Assembly: GCF_947254095.1 (NCBI RefSeq)
Contig: NZ_CAMYBV010000010.1
Span: 1 to 64,000 of the forward strand
From: an uncultured Mobiluncus sp.
GTDB taxonomy: Bacteria > Actinomycetota > Actinomycetes > Actinomycetales > Actinomycetaceae
Reading direction: 5' to 3'
DNA length: 64,000 nucleotides
Shown in pieces: positions 1 through 8,685 of the stretch. Every line of letters starts with the position of its first letter. Position 1 is the stretch's first letter. Both the position numbers and the translations under genes were made by a program. The notes below the pieces were generated by a model. That model was not told the origin of the DNA. It saw nothing but the letters and a program-made list of their open reading frames with translations, and made no database searches.

Positions 1-668
1 AAATCCACGGAGCCGACCACGGCGAACATCGACATCATCGCCAGCAGCAGCCCCAAGTCGCCTACACGGTTCATGATGAAAGCCTTGTTCGCGGCCAAAG
101 CGTTGTTGTGAACCTGGTTCCAGAAACCAATCAGCAGGTAGGACGCCAAACCGACGCCTTCCCAACCGACGAACGTCACCAGGTAAGAGCTGCCCAGCAC
201 CAGGGTCAGCATGGAGGCCACGAAGAAATTCAGGTAGGCAAAGAAACGGCGCCGGTCGGGGTCAGCCGCCATGTAACCCACCGAATAGATGTGAATCAGG
301 CCACCGACGAACGTCACCAGCATCACGAACGAGATGGACAGCGGATCCAGCAGCAGACCGAAGTTCACGTTCACTTCCGAGCCGGGCAGCCAGTTCCACA
401 CCATCAGGCTTTGCGCCCTATTCTCAGGGGAACGTCCCAGCATATCCGCCAGAATGGCCACGCCAATCACGAAGGAAGCCCACGGCGCCAGCATTCCCAG
501 GTAGTGTCCCCAGGAATCCACGCGACGTCCCGCAATGAGCAGGAACATGGAACTGACGAAAGGAATGGCAATCATCAGCCAGGCGTATTGAGCCATGCCG
601 GTGGCGGCTCCGAATTCCAGAATCGCGCCGCTAGCCAGCCCGTTGACAAGATTGAAAGTTTGCAACAT
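1..668 (-). CDS. nuoL: NADH-quinone oxidoreductase subunit L, N-terminal part (cut by window edge)
   Basis: Antiporter-like proton-pumping membrane subunit of complex I. About 222 N-terminal codons are visible; the rest lies beyond base 1. The reading frame opens at ATG (complement of 666-668) with a GGGGGAAAGG ribosome site just upstream. The translation has successive hydrophobic helices and the family block GWEGVGLASYLLIGFW, with the key glutamate, followed by NKAFIMNRVGD. It lies 15 bases downstream of nuoK in the same operon. Identity is firm; the C-terminal half, including the lateral helix, cannot be judged. Confidence 0.95.
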   Translation of the reverse strand, partial: MLQTFNLVNGLASGAILEFGAATGMAQYAWLMIAIPFVSSMFLLIAGRRVDSWGHYLGMLAPWASFVIGVAILADMLGRSPENRAQSLMVWNWLPGSEVNVNFGLLLDPLSISFVMLVTFVGGLIHIYSVGYMAADPDRRRFFAYLNFFVASMLTLVLGSSYLVTFVGWEGVGLASYLLIGFWNQVHNNALAANKAFIMNRVGDLGLLLAMMSMFAVVGSVD

Positions 669-683
669 ATTTTCCTTTCCCCC

Positions 684-983
684 TTAGCCGTTCAACAGGT
701 TGAAGTCGTCGAGGGAGGTGGTGCGCCGGGAGCGGAACAGCGACACAATCAGGGCCAAGCCGACTACGACTTCCGCCGCCGCCACGGTCATCACAAAGAA
801 AGCCAGGACCTGGCCGGTCATGTTAGCGTTGGCTTCTCCCAAAGCCACCAGCGCGATATTGCACGAGTTCAGCATGATTTCCACACCCATCAGGGCAATC
901 ACTGCGGAACGGTGGAGCAGCACGGTCAGGGAGCCCACGGCAAAGAGGCCCAGGGCCACGAATACCAGGAACATCACGTTCAT
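684..983 (-). CDS. nuoK: NADH-quinone oxidoreductase subunit K
   Basis: Small proton-channel subunit of the complex I membrane arm, 99 residues as usual for the family. Three transmembrane helices are visible. The two buried glutamates needed for proton transfer are seen as E35 (GVEIMLNS) and E71 (AAEVVVGLA). Its ATG overlaps the TGA of nuoJ as ATGA, so translation is probably coupled. No anomalies. Confidence 0.97.
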   Translation of the reverse strand: MNVMFLVFVALGLFAVGSLTVLLHRSAVIALMGVEIMLNSCNIALVALGEANANMTGQVLAFFVMTVAAAEVVVGLALIVSLFRSRRTTSLDDFNLLNG

Positions 984-1954
984 GCGTTTTCTCCTTCTTT
1001 CGTGGCTTCACCAGGTTCGGTTTGGCCCGCAATAGTTTTGTCGAGCGGCTTTTCCAGTTCCGCCGTCATCTCGGGAGCGCCCGGTCCGGGCATTCCCGCC
1101 GCGCCGGAACGCGCGACCAGTGTGGAGGTTTTCGCTCCGTGCAAGCTCACGTCGCCGCTGATTTCGGCCGCCAGAGCGCGAGCCGTCCACGGCGAGGCTT
1201 CCCCAAGCGACCGTTCTTCGCCGCGAACTCGCACCACGCGCGGCACCGATTCCGACACCGGACGCTGGGTTTCGCCGCTGATAGCCGGCACGTCCAACGC
1301 GTTGGTTTCGGCATAAACGCCCGGCGGCACGGTCTGGCCCAGGACGTGACCAGTCTCCCGGTACGCTTTCATCCGCTGCTTCACCAGGAAAGACTGGGTC
1401 ACGCGCGGCAACAGCGCCTCAGAGTGGGTCAAGCTCATCGCCCCGACCGCGGCCACAATCAGCAGGGTGGCGATCATTTCCAGCGGCGCATAGTAAGTGT
1501 TGATGACTTCGGTGGCCAGCTGGACCGGATTCGGATCCCCGCTGGGCTGCGCCGGAGCCCCGTTCACCGTGGTGTTCGCGGCCGCGACTATCGCCATAAT
1601 CCCGAAAGCGATGGCCAACAGTACCGACACCGCGACGGTCACAACTTTGGAATCTCGTGGCGAGTCCACGGCTTGCACCCCCACCAACATAATGACGAAC
1701 AGGAACATCATCATGATGGCTCCGGTGTAAACCACAATCTGGACCGCGCCCAGGAACTCGGCACCAACCGAAAAGTAGATGCCTGCCACACACACCATCA
1801 TGGCAACCATATAGACCGCGGCGTGAACAGCTCGATTCGACAACGCGACGCCCAAAGCCGCAATCAACGCTAGAGCGGAACACGCTGCTACGAAGATTGT
1901 CTGACCGGTGCCCATCTCGGGTAAGGCCGCGGCCGCTTGCAGCAAGTGGCTCAT
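980..1954 (-). CDS. nuoJ: NADH-quinone oxidoreductase subunit J, with long hydrophilic tail
   Basis: Membrane subunit of complex I next to NuoK. The first roughly 185 residues hold five hydrophobic helices, with the typical GAIMMMFLFVIMLVG segment. From about residue 190 to 324 the protein continues as a hydrophilic, proline- and glutamate-rich tail, so it is longer than the usual 160-260 residues. The start ATG overlaps the nuoI stop (ATGA) and the stop overlaps the nuoK start. The tail is open across its whole length and is followed at once by nuoK, so it is probably translated; its role is unknown. Confidence 0.94.
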   Translation of the reverse strand: MSHLLQAAAALPEMGTGQTIFVAACSALALIAALGVALSNRAVHAAVYMVAMMVCVAGIYFSVGAEFLGAVQIVVYTGAIMMMFLFVIMLVGVQAVDSPRDSKVVTVAVSVLLAIAFGIMAIVAAANTTVNGAPAQPSGDPNPVQLATEVINTYYAPLEMIATLLIVAAVGAMSLTHSEALLPRVTQSFLVKQRMKAYRETGHVLGQTVPPGVYAETNALDVPAISGETQRPVSESVPRVVRVRGEERSLGEASPWTARALAAEISGDVSLHGAKTSTLVARSGAAGMPGPGAPEMTAELEKPLDKTIAGQTEPGEATKEGENA

Positions 1955-2679
1955 GCTTTCACCTCCTGTGCCGGTTTCCCGGCGCTGGCCAAGGAGGCAT
2001 CGTGCGGACGGCGACTCGCGACCCAGTCAATCTGGTCGGGGGTCGGGCCGGTGACGCTTCCGTTGTAGTAATCCATGTCAGAAGTGCCTGACGCCATCGG
2101 GTGGGGCGTGTCGAGCATTCCGGCATCCAAAGGAACCAACAGGCGGTCCTTTTCAAAAATCAAATCCTCGCGGTTGTCGTCCCAAATCTCGTAATCGTTG
2201 GACATCGTGAGAGCCCGCGTCGGGCAGGCTTCGATGCACATCCCGCAAAAGATGCAGCGCAGATAGTTGATTTGGTAGACCCGCCCGTAACGTTCCCCGG
2301 CGCTGTATTGTTCCTCCGGGGTGTTCGAGGCGGCCTCCACATAGATGGCGTCGGCCGGGCACGCCCAAGCGCACAGTTCGCAGCCCACGCACTTTTCCAA
2401 GCCGTCCGGGTAACGATTCAGCTGGTGGCGTCCGTGGTAGCGCGGCTGGGTCGGCACCTTTTCGAAGGGGTACTGTTCAGTTACGTAGGGGCGGAAGAAG
2501 TTGCGGAACGTGACCCCGAAACCGGCGACTGCTTTCAGCGACTCCGCGATGGCGCCTTTTTTCTTACGTTGCCACAGTTGCGGATCCGCGTCTGCGGTGG
2601 GGGCAGGACCGGCACCAGCGGTGTTTTCCGGTTCGTCAGGGGAGGCGACCAAATTGTTGTCAGAAGTTTCTGCGCTCAC
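1951..2679 (-). CDS. nuoI: NADH-quinone oxidoreductase subunit I (2 x 4Fe-4S ferredoxin-like)
   Basis: Electron-relay subunit of the peripheral arm carrying clusters N6a and N6b. Two CxxCxxCxxxCP motifs are visible: C97/C100/C103/C107 and C142/C145/C148/C152. The start is GTG, overlapping the nuoH stop as GTGA. The N-terminal 35 residues are acidic, low in complexity and not part of the fold. The length of 242 is a little above the typical 165-210 because of that extension and an alanine/proline-rich tail. Confidence 0.97.
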   Translation of the reverse strand: MSAETSDNNLVASPDEPENTAGAGPAPTADADPQLWQRKKKGAIAESLKAVAGFGVTFRNFFRPYVTEQYPFEKVPTQPRYHGRHQLNRYPDGLEKCVGCELCAWACPADAIYVEAASNTPEEQYSAGERYGRVYQINYLRCIFCGMCIEACPTRALTMSNDYEIWDDNREDLIFEKDRLLVPLDAGMLDTPHPMASGTSDMDYYNGSVTGPTPDQIDWVASRRPHDASLASAGKPAQEVKA

Positions 2680-4034
2680 TTTTCTTCCTTTCCGCCCGTG
2701 ATGGCTGCCTCAGCCGGGGTGTTGGGAGTAACTTTCAAGAGTCCAGAACGCGGACTGGGGGGCAGCTCCTGTCCGGGCAGGGGCGGGACCGGGAATCCGT
2801 CCGCCATCGGGTCAAAGGGTTTGGCCACGGGCGGTTTCACTTTCTTGATGGGAATCAGCATCACGATTACCAGCAGCACCACGCAGACCACAGCCACCGC
2901 AATCATGATTTGTTGCGAGTTGAAGCCGAAGAACACGGGCAGAGCCTTAATCCAGGCCACCGCCATCATCCACACGAAGCCGATGGGAATCAAGACCTTC
3001 CAGCCGAGGTTCATGAACTGGTCATAGCGGAAACGCACCTGAGTGCCGCGAACCCACACAAAAATCCAGAACAGGAACCACACCTTGAGGGTGAACCACA
3101 GAATCCCCCACCACGGAGACCCGGTGACGGGGTTCATGAAGTCCCACGGCCACGGCGCTTTGTAGCCACCCAGGAACATGGTTACCGCGACGGCGGAAAC
3201 ATTAAAGATGTTGATGTATTCGGCCAGGTAGTACCAGGCGAAGTTCATTCCCGAGTATTCGGTTTGGTGTCCGGCCACCAGCTCGCTTTCGCATTCGGTC
3301 AGGTCGAACGGCAGACGGTTCGTTTCCCCGAAAGAAGCGATGAGATAGACGATGAAGGCGGGCAGCAGTCCCAGCAGCCAGCTCGGATCCTTTTGCGCCT
3401 CCACGATTTCGGAGGTGGACATGGAACCAGCCATGATGAATACACTGACCAACGCGGTGCCCATCGCCAGTTCGTAGGAGATAACTTGAGCCGTGGAACG
3501 CACGGAACCCAGCAGCGGGAACGGAGAGTTCGCTGACCAGCCGCCCAGAACAATCCCATAGATACCGACGGCGGAAATCGCCAACACAATCAAGGTGGCG
3601 ACCCCGGAGTCAAACAGCTGCAGCGGGGTGGATATTCCGCCAATCGTCACGTTCGGACCGAAAGGAATCAGCGCGAAGATAGCGAAAGCCGTGAATGCCA
3701 CCAGAATCGGGGAAACCAGATAAATCAGGGTGTCGGCGCCCTTGAGACGGAAGTTTTCTTTGAACACCATCTTGCCGGCGTCCGCAACCGCCTGGAGCAG
3801 ACCGAGCGGACCACGCACGTTCGGACCAGGACGGGTTTGAATACGCCCCAAGCCGCGGCGCTCCACCCACAGCGCCAAGAGCACATAGAGAATCAGCGTC
3901 ACGATGATAATCAGGGCTTTAATCAGGGAAATCCACCAGGTTTCCTGGCTGAAGTCAGCCCCTTTCGGAGCCGACGCCCCGGCGGGCCACAAGTCAGCTC
4001 CCATAACGGTCAGGATAGGAATCAATGTGTACAT
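2676..4034 (-). CDS. nuoH: NADH-quinone oxidoreductase subunit H
   Basis: Membrane subunit forming the quinone chamber with NuoB and NuoD. It has about eight hydrophobic helices, the conserved RRGLGRIQTRPGPN block near residues 59-72, and the glutamate-rich loop CESELVAGHQTEYS that lines the quinone site. A hydrophilic tail of about 55 residues, rich in proline and lysine, follows the last helix. It starts 5 bases after the nuoG stop. In this organism the electron acceptor is presumably menaquinone, given the men genes in the same window. Confidence 0.97.
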   Translation of the reverse strand: MYTLIPILTVMGADLWPAGASAPKGADFSQETWWISLIKALIIIVTLILYVLLALWVERRGLGRIQTRPGPNVRGPLGLLQAVADAGKMVFKENFRLKGADTLIYLVSPILVAFTAFAIFALIPFGPNVTIGGISTPLQLFDSGVATLIVLAISAVGIYGIVLGGWSANSPFPLLGSVRSTAQVISYELAMGTALVSVFIMAGSMSTSEIVEAQKDPSWLLGLLPAFIVYLIASFGETNRLPFDLTECESELVAGHQTEYSGMNFAWYYLAEYINIFNVSAVAVTMFLGGYKAPWPWDFMNPVTGSPWWGILWFTLKVWFLFWIFVWVRGTQVRFRYDQFMNLGWKVLIPIGFVWMMAVAWIKALPVFFGFNSQQIMIAVAVVCVVLLVIVMLIPIKKVKPPVAKPFDPMADGFPVPPLPGQELPPSPRSGLLKVTPNTPAEAAITGGKEEK

Positions 4035-4039
4035 GATGG

Positions 4040-6652
4040 TTACGCCTCCGCTGCTTTCAAGCTAACAAGCTGGCCGTAAGCCGAACCCAAGGTTTCGTGA
4101 ACCAAAGATCCGGGGGAAGATTCCGGCATCCACACGACCCGCTCCGGCATGTCCGTAAGCACCACCGGCAGGGTCAAGGCACCTTTCGGCCCCGTAATCT
4201 TGGCAAAGTCGGTAATACCGTTTTCCCGAGCGGTTTCCGCGCTCATGCGCACCACCGGAACTCTGGCGGTTCCCGCCAAGTACGGTTCACCGTCCTGGCA
4301 GCGCCCCGCGTCCAGCAGCGGCTTCCAGGTGATGACCAAGGCCTGACCGGCCTCGGGCGGGACAATGGGAGGATCCTCACGGAACGGCGCCCCCAAACGA
4401 ATGCCTTGCCAGGGACCCAACTCCTCGTACTCGTGCCAGATAGCGGCCAAAGAGTCCAGCCCCAAGTCGTAGCCCGCGGCCCGACCCAGCAGATTCATGA
4501 CCTTCCAGTCCGGCAGTGCGTGGGACGCCAAAGCCTGACCGAAGGGGCGCAGCCGGCCCTCCCAGTTGATGAAAGTTCCGCTCTTTTCATGCGGCGGAGC
4601 CACCGGCAGCACGACATCGGCGTACTGGGTAATCTCGGTTTTGCGCACTTCCAGCTGGATGACGTGCTTCACACCTTTGAGGACTTCCCGTGTTCCGTCC
4701 GGATCCTCCAGGTCGCGCAGGTCCACCCCGCCCATCACCATGGTGGTGCCGGGTAGGAACTGTTCCCAAGCCTCGGGGGTCAACATGCAGCGGAAGCACA
4801 GCGGCAGATTCTCGTGCAGCGGCTCCTTGAGATCCCAAGCCGCATCAATGTCGGCACGAGCTGCCGGGTCGGTCACTAGGCGGCCACGCGGCAGCAGACC
4901 GGGGAAACAGCCCGCTTCGATAGCAGCACGCGAACCGGCACGCCGCGGTATCCACGCCCAGGCAGCATTAGTGGCGTCAGCCAAGCGTGCGGCATATTCC
5001 AGCTCGTCAACGACCAAGCTGGCGCGCTCTCCCATCAGCACCAGCGAGCCGGGCTGACTCAGAGATTCCTTCACCCACGCAAACTCGCCTTTACCATCGA
5101 TGATGTCTTGCAGGATTTGGAGTTGCTCCCCCGGCTGGTTTTGCACCAGGGTGGCACCGAGTTTGCGCGCCCCTTCGCTCAAGAACGAGGCGAGGGTGGC
5201 GACTTTTGTGCCGTGGTTTTGTGTGGCTTTACGCAGCCGCAGGAACAGGGTGGCGCATTCGTCCTCCGGTTCCAGGTCGACCAGGAACACAAACGGCGCT
5301 TTTTCAACGTCTTGGTAGGTCACTTCCAGAGGACGTCCCGCGACCCGCATTCTGATGAAGTTCACTTCGTCCATACGGAAGTCCCGTGAGCGCGCATCCA
5401 CGATGTTCGATTTGCCCACCACGTGGGCGAACTTGCCCCAAGCGTAGTAGTCCTCGAGGGTGAGGTGTTCACCGGGAAAGAACGTGACTTCGGAGTTTTG
5501 CGCAGATTCTTTAACATAGGCGGCGGCCCGGGAAAGGGCAGTGCCCCAGTCGGTTTCCTCCAACTCGCCCGCGTCGTTGCGCACCATCGGGCGGGTCAAA
5601 CGGTCGGTAGAGGACTGCCACGCGAAAGCGTAACGATCCTTGTCAGAAATCCATTCCTCGTTGACTTCGGGATTATCCCCCGCCAGCTGGCGCAGCACGA
5701 CCCCACGGCGCGCATCGACGCGGATTTCCGCCCCACTGGCGTCCTGGTCGGTAATCGAGGGGGTCGAAATGAGGTCGTGAGGACGCGCCCGGAAACGGTA
5801 AGAGGCGTTCGTAAGCGCTCCGACCGGACAAATCTGGGTGACGTTACCGGAGAAGTACGAGGCGAAACGTCGACCGGACACGTCGCGGTGCGCCACGTCC
5901 GGGTTACCCGAATGCATCGAACCGATAATACCGGGCTCCCCGCTCGGGCCGGTCATAGATTCACAAGGGGTGACGGTAGCGCCGTCCGGGTTCGCCTCCT
6001 CGTCATAAATCCCCAACACCTGCGTGTCGAAAGAACCGATGTTCTCGCCCATAAAGAAGTGGTCGTCGCGCGGAGAAGAACCGCCGCCCCGCCCTTGGAG
6101 GTCCAAGAAGGCATCACCGGCGATTTCCTTACCGAAACGCACGCAGCGCTGGCACAGCACACAGCGGTCCCGATCCAGCAGAATCTCGGAAGTCAGACGC
6201 ACCGGCTTGGGCCAGACACGCTTGTTATCGGTGAAACGCGAGGTCGGGTTGCCTTCCATGAAAGTCTGGTTTTGCAGCGGGCATTCCCCGGCTTTATCGC
6301 AAACCGGGCAGTCCAGCGGGTGATTGACCAGCAGGAACTCCAAGATACCGTTTTGGGCCTTCGCCGCGACCTTGGAGCTGAACTGGGTGTAAATCTCCAT
6401 CCGGTCCGAACAGGTGGTCGAGCAGGCCGGCATCGGTTTAGGCATCTTGGCGACCTCGCCTTGCCGGTTGGGCATAGCTACCTCGACCAGGCACGCGCGG
6501 CAGGCGGCCACCGGTTTCAGCAACGGGTGGTCGCAGAAGCGCGGCACGTAGACTCCTGCCATCTCGCAAGCCCGAATCGCCAGGGTGCCTTTGGGCACTT
6601 CCAGGGTCTTGCCGTCAACTTTGATATTGACCATTTGCACTTCGTCGCTCAT
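4040..6652 (-). CDS. nuoG: NADH-quinone oxidoreductase subunit G
   Basis: Largest peripheral-arm subunit, an iron-sulfur protein of 870 residues. The N-terminal 2Fe-2S domain shows C40, C51, C54 and the CSTTC pair at 77-81. Next come the His/Cys 4Fe-4S site (NHPLDCPVCDKAGECP) and a CVLCQRC / CPVGAL cluster pair. From about residue 300 onward it is molybdopterin-oxidoreductase-like, but as in all NuoG proteins no molybdenum site is needed. It abuts nuoF with no gap. No frameshifts are seen. Confidence 0.97.
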   Translation of the reverse strand: MSDEVQMVNIKVDGKTLEVPKGTLAIRACEMAGVYVPRFCDHPLLKPVAACRACLVEVAMPNRQGEVAKMPKPMPACSTTCSDRMEIYTQFSSKVAAKAQNGILEFLLVNHPLDCPVCDKAGECPLQNQTFMEGNPTSRFTDNKRVWPKPVRLTSEILLDRDRCVLCQRCVRFGKEIAGDAFLDLQGRGGGSSPRDDHFFMGENIGSFDTQVLGIYDEEANPDGATVTPCESMTGPSGEPGIIGSMHSGNPDVAHRDVSGRRFASYFSGNVTQICPVGALTNASYRFRARPHDLISTPSITDQDASGAEIRVDARRGVVLRQLAGDNPEVNEEWISDKDRYAFAWQSSTDRLTRPMVRNDAGELEETDWGTALSRAAAYVKESAQNSEVTFFPGEHLTLEDYYAWGKFAHVVGKSNIVDARSRDFRMDEVNFIRMRVAGRPLEVTYQDVEKAPFVFLVDLEPEDECATLFLRLRKATQNHGTKVATLASFLSEGARKLGATLVQNQPGEQLQILQDIIDGKGEFAWVKESLSQPGSLVLMGERASLVVDELEYAARLADATNAAWAWIPRRAGSRAAIEAGCFPGLLPRGRLVTDPAARADIDAAWDLKEPLHENLPLCFRCMLTPEAWEQFLPGTTMVMGGVDLRDLEDPDGTREVLKGVKHVIQLEVRKTEITQYADVVLPVAPPHEKSGTFINWEGRLRPFGQALASHALPDWKVMNLLGRAAGYDLGLDSLAAIWHEYEELGPWQGIRLGAPFREDPPIVPPEAGQALVITWKPLLDAGRCQDGEPYLAGTARVPVVRMSAETARENGITDFAKITGPKGALTLPVVLTDMPERVVWMPESSPGSLVHETLGSAYGQLVSLKAAEA

Positions 6653-7981
6653 TTATTTACCTGCCTCGCCCGATGCCTCGTGGTAGTACACGCTGCGTTC
6701 GTAGGGGAACAACTCCCAAGCCGGGGTTGTGTAGCCTTTTTCAAACTCGTCACGGAAACGCTGAATGCCTGACTTCACCGGCGTGATGGCCGCGTCGCCC
6801 AGCGCGCAGAAACAGCGCCCGCCAATCTCGGAAGTAATCGACAGCAGCTTGTCCACGTCGCCGACCTCGCCTTTACCGGCTTCGAGGCGGTGCATGATTT
6901 GCTTCATCCAATAGGTGCCTTCCCGGCACGGGGTGCATTTGCCGCAGGATTCATGCTGATAAAAGTCTATCCAGCGGGTCATGACGCGCACGACCGAAGT
7001 CGTTTCGTCAAACACTTGAATAGCGCGGGTAGCCAGCATCGACCCGGCGGTGACGACTTCCTCATAAGTCAGGGGAACATCGAGTTCTTCGGGGGTAAAG
7101 ATAGGTGCCGAGGAACCCCCCACCGCCCAAAACTTCAAGTCATGACCGGATCGCATCCCGCCGCAGTATCCCAACAATTGACGCATCGTAATTCCGAACG
7201 GCGCCTCAAACTGGCCGGGGTGGGCGACATGGCCGGAAATCGAGAAGATCCCGTGTCCTTTGGACTTTTCCGTACCCATCGAGGCGTACCAGTTATCCGA
7301 ATACTTAAAGATGCCGGCGACCTGGGAAATCGTCTCGACGTTGTTGATGACGGTGGGACGGGCATACAAGCCCTGGGCGGCCGGGAACGGCGGCTTCAAC
7401 CGCGGGTGTCCGCGCCGACCTTCCAGCGAATCCAGCAGAGCGGTTTCCTCACCGCAGATGTAGGCTCCTGCCCCGGAGTGGGCGGTAATCTTGAGGTCGC
7501 CCAGCAGTCCCGCCTCGGTAGCTTCCCGGATAGCGGCCAGCAGCCGGCGCAGCGGGTGGGTCACTTCTCCGCGCAGATACACGAAAGCGTGTTCGCAGCG
7601 AATCGCGCGGGAACAAATCGCCATTCCCTCGATGAGGGCGTGCGGGTTCGCCATGATTTGTGGAATATCCTTGCAGGTCCCCGGCTCGGACTCGTCAGCG
7701 TTCACTGTCAGGTAGCGCGGCAAACCGTCATCGGGAGGCAGGAACGACCACTTCAAACCAGCGGGGAAGCCAGCGCCACCACGCCCACGCAACCCCGAGT
7801 TCTTGACCGCAGCCAACACATCGGCGGGATCCATCGAGTTGGCCTTTTCCAGACCCTGGTATCCCCCGCGCGCCCGGTAGGCCTCCAGGGTCCAAGACCG
7901 GTCCACACCCCACATATCCGACAAAATCGGGGTCAGCGGCACCTCGCCACCAGGAATGTCCGTCAGGTTCAGTTCACTCAT
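6653..7981 (-). CDS. nuoF: NADH-quinone oxidoreductase subunit F (NADH/FMN site)
   Basis: Binds NADH and FMN and holds cluster N3, the entry point of electrons into complex I. The glycine-rich nucleotide site RGRGGAGFPAG is at residues 65-75. The ICGEETALLDSLEG motif and the 4Fe-4S ligands C346, C349, C352 and C392 (SCGKCTPC and FCALG) are intact. The length of 442 is standard. It lies 2 bases downstream of nuoE. Confidence 0.98.
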   Translation of the reverse strand: MSELNLTDIPGGEVPLTPILSDMWGVDRSWTLEAYRARGGYQGLEKANSMDPADVLAAVKNSGLRGRGGAGFPAGLKWSFLPPDDGLPRYLTVNADESEPGTCKDIPQIMANPHALIEGMAICSRAIRCEHAFVYLRGEVTHPLRRLLAAIREATEAGLLGDLKITAHSGAGAYICGEETALLDSLEGRRGHPRLKPPFPAAQGLYARPTVINNVETISQVAGIFKYSDNWYASMGTEKSKGHGIFSISGHVAHPGQFEAPFGITMRQLLGYCGGMRSGHDLKFWAVGGSSAPIFTPEELDVPLTYEEVVTAGSMLATRAIQVFDETTSVVRVMTRWIDFYQHESCGKCTPCREGTYWMKQIMHRLEAGKGEVGDVDKLLSITSEIGGRCFCALGDAAITPVKSGIQRFRDEFEKGYTTPAWELFPYERSVYYHEASGEAGK

Positions 7982-7983
7982 GA

Positions 7984-8685
7984 CTATTCACCTTCCTTCG
8001 GTTCGGGAGCGGACCAGCCCGGGTCGCTGGGGATTCCCCAACCTTTTTCCGCAGCGATGCGCTTGCCCAACAGGGTGGGGACACCGGCGGATTCGCCCTC
8101 ATCGGCCAGTCCGTCCTCGAAACCAGCCAAGAGGTGCTCGTTTTCCTTAAAGGTCGGGACGTGATTCGGGCCGCGGGTCGGTTTCACCGGATTGCCCGCC
8201 CGCAAATCGTCAACGAGTTTCACGGCCGATTGCGGAGTTTGGTTATCGAAGAATTCCCAGTTCACCATGATGACTGGGGCAAAGTCGCAGGCAGCGTTAC
8301 ATTCAATCGCTTCCAGGGTAACTTTCCCGTCCGCGGTCGTTTCCCCGTTACCAATGCCCAAGTGGTCACACACGGTTTCCCAAATCTCGTCGCCACCCAT
8401 GACGGCACACAGCGAAGTGGTACACACCCCCACGTTGTATTCCCCGTTGGGACGGCGCTTGTACTGGGTATAGAACGTGGCAACCGCCGAAACTTCCGCG
8501 GGGCTAATCCCCAACAGTTCAGAGCACAGCTCGATACCGTTGGCGGACACGAAGCCATCTTCGGACTGCACCAGGTGCAGCAACGGCAACAGCGCCGAAC
8601 GCGAGTGTCCTTCGGGATAGCGAGCAATAATCTCTCGGCCTTCGCGAACCAGACGCGCTTTGACGTCCTCGGGATACGGTTTCAT
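7984..8685 (-). CDS. nuoE: NADH-quinone oxidoreductase subunit E (2Fe-2S)
   Basis: Thioredoxin-fold subunit carrying cluster N1a and pairing with NuoF. The four cluster ligands are seen at C88 and C93 (VCTTSLCAVMGG) and C129 and C133 (ECNAACDFAP). A tail of about 60 residues after the fold makes it 233 residues long, as in other actinobacteria. It overlaps the nuoD stop by 4 bases. Confidence 0.97.
   Translation of the reverse strand: MKPYPEDVKARLVREGREIIARYPEGHSRSALLPLLHLVQSEDGFVSANGIELCSELLGISPAEVSAVATFYTQYKRRPNGEYNVGVCTTSLCAVMGGDEIWETVCDHLGIGNGETTADGKVTLEAIECNAACDFAPVIMVNWEFFDNQTPQSAVKLVDDLRAGNPVKPTRGPNHVPTFKENEHLLAGFEDGLADEGESAGVPTLLGKRIAAEKGWGIPSDPGWSAPEPKEGE

Noticed and set aside
108..1316. 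402-codon plus-strand frame across nuoL, nuoK and nuoJ
   Set aside because: Crosses three clear genes on the other strand and yields a Gln/His-rich product with no domain.
5423..6772. 449-codon frame antisense to nuoG
   Set aside because: Shadow of nuoG; composition is typical of antisense frames and no ribosome site is present.
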